Assembly (NCBI GenBank): GCA_004794655.1
Contig: SMMW01000635.1
Location: 2,418,001 to 2,482,000 of the forward strand
Origin: Marisa cornuarietis
Lineage: Eukaryota; Mollusca; Gastropoda; Architaenioglossa; Ampullariidae
Direction of reading: 5' to 3'
DNA length: 64,000 nucleotides
The notes beneath the pieces are model-generated. The model saw nothing but the letters and a program-made list of their open reading frames with translations. It searched no databases and was not told the DNA's origin. Position 1 is the stretch's first letter, and every line of letters starts with the position of its first letter. Below are positions 33,646 through 45,300 of the stretch, piece by piece. Both the position numbers and the translations under genes were made by a program.

Positions 33646-35583
33646 TTAGTTAAAACATTCCTCAATCTCATCAAATCTGACAAGCTTGCTGTCAATTCCA
33701 AGCTGTTTAACAAGCTCGGAAAGCGAAGGTCTTGGTTCTGCTACAAGGTGATGAAGATCAAGGACTGCCTGTTGGGAAGCTGAACGCCACTTGTCAATCA
33801 GCCCTTGCAGTTCTGTAAGATTATTCTGGAGGAGAAAAAGCCAGAAACATGACACATTTAGATCTTACCCTTGTCATATACTCTAATGCAAAACTGATTA
33901 CCTTAATGCTGTCTGTATCATATGTAATACCTTAAATAGCTTTTTATCAATGAAAACAGTTTGGATGTGTGCAAGGTGCCTAAATATCTCAAAAAGAGTA
34001 TTGTAAAGATGAGCAGCATTCTTCCCTTTGGACTTGCCCTTTTGTCTATCAAATTAATTCCACAATTTAGCCCGACAGTGCAAAGCTTTGCATTTAGAGA
34101 TAATAAAAGGATACAAAAGGTGTAACAAAAGATCTGGAGGATATATAACATTAACAGCTATAGTGTTGCGAGACAATACACTAATCTGGTCTACATTGGA
34201 GAATGTATCATAAAAACAACAGTAAAATTGAAATGATAATAGAAACTGGTATTCCAGAGAAACTGAATAGCAGGGATTGCTTTTGAAAGTATTTTTCTCA
34301 GTGCTGGTACTTCTTTATTCTGTTCTGCTTAGTTGATAAATATCATGAATGTTAGTTTCAACCATAGGAACATTTATGTGAATAAAAAAGATGTCAGTAT
34401 ATTCTACAAGATTCTTTTTAAAAAAAATTACTCCAGGTTACTCTGTTGTTATCCAAGAAAGTAAAAAGTAAATCAAAATTTATTTCAAGTTCACCTTTTT
34501 TCTGTAGAGCTCAACCATGTGCAGTTTTCTAAGGGTTTCTTTGCGTTCCATTAGAAAAGTCTGCAACTGCTTCTTATCCATGTGCAATTCTGTCTCACTT
34601 TTTCCTGTATTATACAAATTTTGATTTGATTTGTCATACTGCTGCAGTTCTACAAAGTCTCTTGCGGGTAAATGTTTGTCTGCAATTAAATATTTGGTAC
34701 AGACCTTGACTCCTGACTGTGTTACATTGAAATCAGGAATTTTCACAATAGAAAGCTCTACTCCATTAGCACAATCTTCAGCTAAACTTTCTGTATTGGT
34801 ACTAGGGGAACATGTTTTAAGATGATGAATAGCAGTAGTAGAGAAACTCTGCTTTGGAGATTCCTTCACGCCACTGGCTTCACAGTTCACTGGCCTGGTT
34901 TCACTTGTTGGTAGTGTATTTTCATGTAAGTGGGTACTTTCTACCAGAATCTTTCTGGGTAGCTGTCTTTGACTGGCTGTCAGTGAATGACTTGACAGTG
35001 TTCTTGATGATGGTGGTGTAGCTGGATGATAGCGTCCACATTTTTTCAAACGTTCTTTTAGAGAAGAACTCATCTGCATCAGTAAATGTAAACGATGAAA
35101 ATGGACTGTAAATAATTATATTATGCATCTATTTTAACTATTTATTTTGCAATTGTAGGCTGAACTTTTGACAAAATAACTTACTTTGAAATTCTAGATT
35201 TAAAAATTCTCGCAAAGTTGAAGTACATTTCCGGTAAATATTCCTTTACTGTTTACTTCTTTAGAAGCCTCATATTCATGCCTTTCTATAGCATTCATAT
35301 CATTTTGAAAAAAAATGAACGAGCTCTCGCCTGTGAAAGTTGTAACAGCAAAACTATGAACGATAACACTTCAGACTTAAACAACCTAGCATCCTGTTTC
35401 TCTTCTGTTTTTGCTGCGCAATGAACATTCTTTTGCATGGATACCTGCGCAATATAAATCGACACCATCATCATCATCACTACTACGTAGACTTACCACG
35501 CCAGTCGACAAGGGTGTCCTCTGTCGAGAATCATTACTGGGTGTTTTGGGAATATCACTTTGAATAGGGCTTCCAGCATTCAT
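33646..35583 (-). CDS. SFR1: SFR1 homologue, Swi5-Sfr1 recombination cofactor
   Basis: Coding exons on the minus strand are 35583-35497, 35073-34495 and 33825-33646 (87+579+180 nt, all in phase 0; 281 aa against 245 in human). The N-terminus is Ser/Thr/Pro-rich. MSSSLKERLKKCGRY at the start of exon 2 corresponds to MSATLRERLRKTRF in vertebrate SFR1. A long low-conservation middle follows. The conserved C-terminus is a coiled coil (LRKLHMVELYRKK, then NNLTELQGLIDKWRSASQQA across the exon 2/3 junction) and the terminal PSLSELVKQLGIDSKLVRF. Swi5-Sfr1 binds and stabilises RAD51/DMC1 filaments in homologous recombination. The start is the first ATG of exon 1; the exon 2 Met is an alternative. Divergent from NCAPH, convergent with securin. 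Confidence 0.9.
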
Positions 35584-35845
35584 AATACCAATCAAGCTTT
35601 TATCTGGAAATGGGCAGGGCTTTAAAAGCTATTTGATGTCTGTGAACGCGTAGAATGTTAACAAGCCCGTGGAGGTGATGACCAAGCTTGAATCTCCCGG
35701 GTTACTACTTCCGCCTCTGACCAACGCGCGATCACGCCAAAGGGCGAGAGTACGCGAGAATGGACCAGCGGAAGGCGGCTACTTCAAATAGCGCAACACT
35801 ACACACAGCAGTCTAAATCAGGAAAGCTTTATAACAATATAGAAG
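35584..35845. promoter_or_regulatory. Shared promoter of SFR1 (-) and NCAPH (+)
   Basis: A CpG-rich island about 120 bp long (35690-35800) sits in AT-rich surroundings. It holds ACTACTTCCGCC, ACGCCAAA (35734-35741; reverse complement TTTGGCGT, close to an E2F site), TACGCGAGAA and TTCAAA (35783-35788; reverse complement TTTGAA, the CHR sequence of G2/M genes). A donor, AGAAG|GTAAGC at 35846, with the acceptor TTTTACAG at 36334 predicts a non-coding first exon of NCAPH. Factor binding is inference. Confidence 0.55.
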
Positions 35846-36362
35846 GTAAGCAAGAATTTTGCGTAAAGCAGAAATGCTAAGTGCACTTTTTTCGGTTGAA
35901 ATTTGATGTGAAGATAATAACTCAAAATATTAAGATCTGAGTCGGTACTCTTCAGTGATATAGTAGTAATGTGTAGGCCTACTGTTAGGGACACGAAAGG
36001 ACGTGGTAGATAAATTGAAAGAAAACAAACAACTTGAACAAACGTCAAATAAGTGATCAAGAAAATATTTGAGTTGCCACTGGTGTGTGCGAATGCCTAA
36101 ATAATCATCTTCAATGCGAATATAGCCATGCAAGGCTATGTCAACAGAAAGTATCACAAATCAATAATAATAATAATAAAGGTGTTTTTTTTTTATAAAG
36201 CGTTTACATTTGCTACAGTAATTCATGATGCACACATACAAACATTTATGCATAGCCGCCCACCCATCCACACACACCCACACTATGGCAAGTGATCACA
36301 TTATGTTAAGTGTTTTGTTTTGTTTGTTTTACAGATTTTTTTAGTCTCACTGTTCAATCAAG

Positions 36363-39300
36363 ATGTCAAACAGAGGGGTGCTGTCACCCCTCACAAACAC
36401 ACCCATTTCCTTTAGAAATCCTCCTGCCTCAAAGTACGTCTCACCTTCAACCAAACGTCAGCCAGGACTATGCAGCACAGGAAGTCCTTCTGTCTCCCTC
36501 TTAAATGAAGCTCATGATGATGAAAAGGAAAGAAGAGACCGTCGTCGTTCAAGGATTTTGGAGCTACAGAGAAATTTTGGAACTAGTCCTGGTTCTTCCC
36601 CATCTGACAGGTATTGAAATAATATGTTTTTTGTGTGAGAAGTGGCTGTGAGAAATGTGATATGTAACCTTAGAAAATTTACATGGAGTGTCCAACATGT
36701 GCACAAAAGCTATTGTATTTTGTATAGATAAGTTGTTGTATTTTAATGTGTTGGCTGTAGTATTCATATTCTCATTCATTGACTCAGCTATGTGTTTATG
36801 TGTAACCTGTTATATATATATGTGTGTGTTTGTGCTGTTGCCTTTAAAGAAGCAAAGAAGGAATAAAACCTCATATTTCTGGCCATTGTAAAGTAAGCAC
36901 TAAATAAAAACTGTTTATCATGAAGTATTTGTAATAATGAATGTTTCTTCCTTCACTTAATGGATTCTTATAAATTATCAGTTGTCAGTGGATAAAGGAG
37001 TAGACTGGGACTAGGATATTTAGAGACATAGCTATTACTGCATGTAATACTTCATCTGTCAAAGTCTGTTGTCAGTAAGGTAGCATGCAAATTTCAGGAA
37101 AAGTTGTATATATATTGAACAGTCAGAAAATGGATGTCAGTGCAAGTCACAATTTGCTGAGTTTCTTTCAGACATTTATAATAAGTTGCCAGGTGCATGA
37201 ATGATATTGTTTAATGTGTAATAAATTGAACTGCTACAGAGATGTGACTAAAAAATGCAAAATCTTTAGTAGTACAATATGAATCTGTTTTTAAAATACT
37301 TCCCTGTGGTAGTCATGTGGAATAATCAAGTCTAGATTTTTTTCTTCCTAAATTGTTATTGCAAATAATAAATTTACATGTCACATTTGATTTAACAGCA
37401 TGATGATTATCCACACATTTATACATAATGGAACTTTAATTTTTCTCCCTTTTTCTTGATAGGAGAACAACACCCTTGAGTGGCCTGACTAGTGCCCAAC
37501 TGGCTGAACACTACAGTAACTGCATCCAGCTGTCAGCAGAAAATGTTTGTAAAACTGTTTTATTTTAAGCTGCATATTTTACTTTATGATCTTCCTATTA
37601 AATGTTACTTCTTAAAACTTTATTAAAGTGTGTTTATTGCAAGGCAGTTTTATAGTTTTAGACCCTGCCATCTGTTGCAAACAAATATGTTGATACGTGT
37701 ATCTTGTCATCTGTCACTCCCCCACAGAAAATCAACTCAAAGAATGCATTTGGCTTGCATCTAATTGACTACATGACAGAATTACTAAAGAAGAAAGAGC
37801 TGGAGAATTTTCAGGTTTGCCACAAATTATCAGTTATAATAATGGGTACATGGACAGGAAGGAGTGATGTGTCAGATTGATGTGGGACTGTACAAGTCAT
37901 ATTTTTGAGAATTGCCTAATTCATATATTATAAGTGATTAGTGAAAAAATGTATTGTCAACAATTTGACAAAGTGTTTTGAAACCTGCATTTGAATAAAT
38001 AGCCTATTATTCTCAAAAAAATTGCAAGCAAAGAAAACAAATGTAAGGATCAGTGTCCTGTGACCACTATATGGCCTGTGATTTCAGGTGGCCAGTTCAA
38101 CTCTTGATGCCAGTGCAAAGATCTATGCAGGACGTGTTGACTTCATACATTCAGAAACCTACAAAGTGCTCAGTGGTCTTGGAACAGGAACCACCAAACA
38201 ACAATCTGATAATGCTGCTGAGGGAGGTCTGTGCTTTGATTCTAAAATAGCCAGTTCAGGGTGGAAAATGAACATGATAAATGGGATGAGGTGGTATACA
38301 ACTGTAACTGCATCCATAATATTTGACAAATTAGGAGCCCCCCAATGCCAAATCTTTTACGTTTTCACGCCCCGTTGGGAAATTTTCTTCATGCAGTTTA
38401 TGTAGATTTTTCGAAGATGAGAATCACTGGATAAATGTGCAAGAGAAATGTTCCTTCATTTACCTCAAGGGTGACTGCTCTGTTTTTTTTTTCTATGGAT
38501 TTGCATCGATTTTGATTTCTGCTGTTGAACTATGCTTTTGTTGTGCCACTTACCTCTGTTCTGGATTGCTTTTTTTCATGCCTGGGCCAGGTTGTTTTTA
38601 TAGACCACTTAGTTGACCAATATCTCTGCATTCTATTTTTCATTTGTCCCATTTGGTTTCCGATTTTTTGCTTTACTAGATAAATTCTCCCCCTGCAATT
38701 TTCACCTTTTCTCATCCATGGGCCATTTGCTTACTCTTCATTTTCTGTTACTTAGATTTTATATCTGTGTGTGTGTGTGTGTGTGATTTTTTGTATACAT
38801 ATAGATGTAGTGTATATATAGATATGTAGAGGCAACTGCAAGTGTGTGACTGGTGACTGACAAGATAGTGGACGTCATTAAGAGTTGTTCCTCGTAGAAG
38901 GTCACTCGGCAAATAAATTTTTTCTTACCTGTAGACTGATCTCTCTGGTCTCTTTTGTGCCATCCTATCTCTTGGTTGATGACTTTTCTGTCGACTGTTG
39001 TATGATTCAACCTCTGTGCCCATCCTTTGTCTTCATGCAAAAATTGACAATCATGTGCTCTGCTGTCAAAGCTGTCACAGTTAGGATGTGGTAACACTTT
39101 TCCCAGCATGTCTTAAGTTTGTGTGCACTATAGTTGCCCAGTGTCTTCTGTCTGGTAAGCTGAAAAGTGGGAAAGTGTGCTCTCTTTCTTTCTATATATA
39201 TATATATCTATCTATCCACTTTCTGTTATTCTTAGTGAAGAGGTCTAGTTTGAGTACTGGGATTTGGATTCAAAAGTTGGAGACTAGAGCTGTTGTACTG

Positions 39301-41071
39301 TGGTCATACAATTAAAAAAAGAATTAGCATTTAGGACTTCTTTACCTAGTAATGAAGTACTCAGATGTCTTTCTTTCTCAGGGAAACTATTCTCTTAGTG
39401 AATATTATGCTATTAAAACTGTTCATTGCTTCAGATGATGATGGGGCTAATCTTGAAAATAATGAAGAACTCGAAGAACAGAAGAAAAAGAAGAAGGTAA
39501 GTTTTTTTTGTAAATTGTTATCGTTTGGATCCCATGAAAAACTTAAGTTACAACAAAATATATTAGCAGTTTCCATTTTCAAGATTTTCTCATTATTTTT
39601 GCTGTTTGCGCAGTATTTTTTAAATACTGTATATGTCTCCTTTAACATTCTGCCCTAGGTATCATGCTAAAATGTAGGTTTACTTAAATCATCCACTGAT
39701 TGTCACATAATTCCTTGTAGGTTCGAAAAAGTCGCACAATTGAGACTAACCTGAAAAACATCACAGTCAACAAGTTTGACCTTGAGTTTGAGGTAAGTAC
39801 TCTCAAAATGAAATGCTTCTTTAATTATAATGATCCACTGGGATTAATACAGCTGATCATTTGGCATTTGTCAGAATTGCAGAAGTGACCATGCATTAAA
39901 GAGCAGACTAATAGATCGATGTTGGATAGACAGTTATTTGTCCTCTAATGGCATTAAAGAACTTATTATGTAGTGATAGTCACTGCTTTAAACTTGAATT
40001 TTATCTCCAAATTATTGTTACACATTGTACAGTCTAGGCAATAATCATGTTTTCCTGAGTTTCCCTCATTCCTACAATTTAATCTTTTCAAGAATTCCGA
40101 ATTCAGCTGTCCTGTTAGTTGTAAGATGACTGAAGGCCATTTTTCTGCCATTAAAATACTAACTCTTGCTTTGGGAAAGGTTGATCCCATGTTTCAAGTG
40201 ATGTCAGCAACCTTTGATGAGGGTGGAGCAAGTGGTCTTCTTCTAAATCATCTGCGTTGTTACAATGACAGCCAGCTACTGGTGCTGGACTCCAATGCTG
40301 TCATGCCCATCACTGATGAGCAAACAACAGATTCTCTCTTGGGCTCTCATAATCATTCACAGCACAAACCTTTGGATGTCTCAGAAGTCAAAGGTAAAGC
40401 CCGTACTTGAGAAATTTAAATAAGCTTTTAATGAAGTAATTAGGAATATTACCCTACTTGTACCAAATTTTGTACCACACCTTTAAAATTGCCTATTTAT
40501 TTATTTTTTTACCTCTTATGCCAAACTTAAGTTTTCATGTCTTGTGCACTAGGATCTGTAAAGGCAGCATTCTTGAGTTATTTTTTTTATCTTGAATCAT
40601 CTGACCTGACCACAGAATTATTGTCCATGTCCAAGGTTTTCTTAGCAACTAATATTTTAGTGCCTTTGCAACTATCAGACAACTGGCTTGGAAAATGTGC
40701 TAGTCGATGATGGCCTTTGATACTGTCTTGTTGGATTTGGACTTCAGGACTTGCGCGGTGGTGTGGGATTCATGTTTTCATCAGTGAACTTGAGCGTGTG
40801 CTAGCGTTCCAGTGAAACTTGTGCCTTCTGTTGGATGTTGCATTTTCTGTGGAGTGTATGACATGTTGGATATTTGTTGTATGGAGTGTATTCCGGATTG
40901 TATGACATGTTGGATATTTGTGCTGAGGACTGTGTTCTTGCTGTGTGTGGACGCTGCCCTGTGACGTGGAGGAGACGGGCCGCTACACACCCACATTTTG
41001 TCGTCATCTTATTTTTTGACGTCAGCGCCTTGAGCTGTCCACAGGCCAGGATTTGGCGCTATACAAGCCAA

Positions 41072-41149
<78 letters not shown>

Positions 41150-42271
41150 CACTATTAAGATCAGCTTCCTACATGTATGACCAGCACGAGAAGCTCTATG
41201 GAAACAATGAAGTGTGTTATATTATGTTCAAAATTATTCCCCCCTTCTGGGTTTTCCCTTCATTTTGCAAACAAGATCAAACCTTTCATTACTGTTTATT
41301 TGTTATTTAAACTATTTTCAGATTTGATGGAAAAGATGAATTTAGAAAACAGTGAGATTTGTCCAGCTTTTCGTGACTTCAGATTTACTGGATGGGATGT
41401 TACAGATATGGTATGTGTTATTGATGTGGATGGATGCTTTCATAAGTGTTGGGGTGCATTTGTATACAATGAATAAGGCATTAAAAGCCTAATAATTGAC
41501 TGATTTGTGATTTTTTTGAAAAGAAGAATTAATGTTGAATTCTCCAATTCTATTTAGAGCTATTCCCTACCCAAACAAATGTCGGAGTTTGCTTTTGATC
41601 CAAGTGCTGAGCCAGCAGGAGATTCTGCAGCAGATGATGAAGTTGCTAGTCTTCCAGGGGATTTTGAGAATTTAAATCTCCAAGATATCAGTGACACTGA
41701 GGCTGATGGTATGTGTATGCTTTAAACTTATTTGTCACATCACCAAAGAGAAGAAAAACACAAAAAGCTATTATCCTAGAATTGTCACATGTTAAGACCT
41801 ACCTAAATCCAACATTATTTTCTGGAATTAGTTGTTGAATTGTACATCTATTTACTCAGGGGATACATTCCTGTCTTACTACGTTTTTGTTTTGGGAGCC
41901 ATCATGATTCAAAATAAAGATTTAATGGTACAAAAATATTATATTATAGCATAGTGAAGCATAAAATGTTGGCAATATGAGTGATGCCATGTGACTGCCA
42001 CACAAAGGTCTACACACAGCTGGATGACTTGGATTATGTGCTAATTCAGAAATGACATAAAGTGCATGATTCGTTTGGAATATTTTTAATGGTGTTTGTG
42101 TAGTCAAAATGTAAAATAGACATTGTTATTGAGTTGACTGTATTATGTTTCAAAGTAGGAGAAAATAATGCCTCGCCTTCTCCCACCTTTTAAGTAATAA
42201 AAGCCTTGAAGCCCTGACATTAGAAACAGGCCAGATCTGGAATGCCATCATGGAACATGGATGCAGTTAAT

Positions 42272-42302
<31 letters not shown>

Positions 42303-45300
42303 AGAGTAGAAGGGGGAAAGGTTGGTGGCAGTGTGGATATGGTCAGTGGGAGTGTATGTGAATTGGGCATATATGTGTTCCCATGTGATGAGAGTATGCC
42401 AGACTACCCCCTCTACTTTGTCTGCCACCATTTATGCTATGTCGAGTAAGCACTAGGAAAAGGTAAAAAAGAGGCAAGGTGTGTTTCGCTTCAAATAGTA
42501 AGAACGTGGAGAAGACATGTAACAATAGAAACAATAATGGGTATCTTTAAGCATTTGATTTCCATGCAAAGACCAAATAACATATCAGTCATATCATTTG
42601 TGGATAGATGACACTGGTGCAGAGAATGCTGTGGAGCATTTAAGTCAGCTGAAAGGAGATACTCACACAGCTGAGTTTATACAGAATGCCTTTAGTGAAC
42701 TCACGTAAGTTTTTAACATGGGATGCTTTTAATATTTCCACAAAGTTCTCATTTGTTTATAAACCATGGCTTCGAAATGTCATCCATTCAGCTGCAGTAC
42801 AGGAGTGTATAAGCACTGACCATTAAATTTTATTCAAGTTTGATTTGGTAGTGATAAGCTGGATGTCAGCTGGAGTAACATTCAAGGTCCACGTGTTTTT
42901 TTTAATTTTTATTTTTTTGCCTAAAGTTTAATGAATTTAATGTCAGAAATCTGTTCCAGACAAGGCAACACAGGTAAACTGATGCAGATCCTGGCCACAC
43001 AACCATCTGACTATTCCTATTTTAACAAAGTGGTCATGCGCACATGGGCTGGACCATCCCATTGGAAAACTGCACCCATGTCTCGAGGTTAGCTTCTGAT
43101 TTTTTTTAAAGCATTTGCTTAACATCATGATCATCTTAAATATTTTTTCTGGTTTTCTACATCCTTCAGAGACAGACTAGTTACTTGGAAGTTAAACCAG
43201 CATTTTGAAGTTTTATAACGTTGCTCTTTTATTTTTTTAGTCACTGAGTATAAAGGGAGAGAACTGTTTTTGTGCAAATTCTTCCTGTCTGATAGACCCT
43301 AGCTTCAGGACGCTAAACACCAAGTCTGACAGGAGTAAACCAAGGCGTCCACAATTTCAGCTTACATATGAAGGAGGGGTGGATCTTGAAAGCAAGTTCA
43401 AGCCCTCCAAGGCTACTGCTCTTACCAAAGCCACCTTACAGAAGTACTGTCACAACAAGACCACACTTCCTCAAGACCTCCACTTCCAAGCAGACAAGCT
43501 TTTCCGTCTTTTCCACCGACAGAAAATCATGGTATGGAGGCTCTTTGCCTTTCAGAAACTTTGAAAATTGATGTCTGCTGGCATGAGAAATGATTGTGTA
43601 CAGTTTGCACAAATTCATAAACACAAGTATAGGGCAAAGTGAACATGAAAACATTTTCACAAGCACAATCTAGCTGTTGGTAAGAGGACAAAGACAGAAT
43701 GAAGAACATTTTCTTCAGACTGTGGTGTTTTGTTTATTTTTGTCCATCTTCAATCATTTAAAATTGTAGGAATTAAAGATAGTACAGCATATTAACTGGA
43801 AGTATCGAGAAGATGAAACTGACACAGAGAAACTGAAAGAAGCTTACACATGGCGTTTCTGAAAGTTGCATTAGGCCATTTATTTTTCTTTACACAAACG
43901 TACAAGGCATTATTTCAAACACCTAGGTTTGAGCATCATTCACATTGAAGTTCTGTAAAGGCAAATGAGATTAAAGGTTAACACTTGATATTTTAGAGTC
44001 ATTTAAATGCCAACGTTTAGCAGACAGTTTGAGGGTTATTTTAATTAAGTTCTAATGTTTCACAAGTTTCAGTCGCTGAAGTAATTCCCAGAATTGGATA
44101 GAAGTGCTTATATAGAAACAAAAGTGAGAACAATTGTTGCAGATAAAACGGCAAACTGCAGACACTATTGCAGTTGAAGACAGCATCAATAACTACAACT
44201 ACGACAATGCAAATGACCGAGAAAACTACTGCCCTGATGTTGGAGTAAGTTAAAAATATTTTCAACATTACATTTTTCTCGGCTTTTTTGTTTTTCTTGT
44301 GCACCACTTAAAAGTCAAATTGTTAAAAAAAACATTTAAGATGGTCAGAGTTACAAGCAAACACAGTTCTCAGTCCATTTCTATTCATGAAAGGAAACAG
44401 AGTCTGGCAAGAGGGGCTATGCCATGTGATGCAAAAATTCAACGTTGAAGAAGGCCTCGTCCAATTCATCGAAGCGCTGTGTAATACCTCAACAAGCGCA
44501 GCCCTGCTGGAATTTACTTTTTGCATTTCAGTGGGCATACACCAAGAGTGCCCGTATCACTAGTGCTGTTTAGCATCTTTTTGGAGAACATCATGCATGA
44601 AACCTACCATGACCACCACACTTCTATTTCCATTGGTGGAGGACAGATTTTCAACCTATGCTATGCAGACAGCATAGACCTGTTAGCAGGCACCAACAAA
44701 GAACTCCAAGATCTTACCAGCAGATTGACAGTTCAGACGCAGATGGAATGAAGACCAGCACTTATAAGACCAAAATTATGATCACTAGCAATGGCAAAGC
44801 AGAGTTCTACATGAATGGGGTATGGATTGAAGGGGTATGCAGCTGTAAGTACTTGGGAGCCTTGTGGTACTGACCCTTCTCTTCGGATGTAAAACGTGGA
44901 CTCTTTTTGCTGGAGAGGAGAATCCAGACATTTGAGAACAAGTGCCTGAGGAGGCTGTTCTGGATCTCATATAGAGAACATAAAACCAATGACTTTGTAC
45001 GTAGCATGGTTGCCCTACCTGTAGGACACCAGGAACCTCTACTTGCAACAGTCAAGCAACGTAAACTAGTCTGGTTTGGTCATGTGACCTCTGTGACACT
45101 TTGTTGAAGACTCTCTTTCAAGGTACTTTGAAGGGTGGTTGACGCTGTGGTGCCCAGAGAAAGAACTGGCTTACAAACTTCAAACACTGGACTGATCGTC
45201 CTACACAGGACCTGCTCACTATTGCCCAAAACAAGCGTAATTGGTGGGCCTTAAGCTGTCTTGTCTATCAATGTGCTTCCCCAATGACAGGTACAGGTCA

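Noticed and set aside
38227..38403. Continuation of the NCAPH exon 4 frame past the donor
   Set aside because: The frame stays open to 38403, but the GAGG|GTCT junction followed by the exon at 39435 restores the acidic linker of the family. The extension has no similarity to NCAPH.
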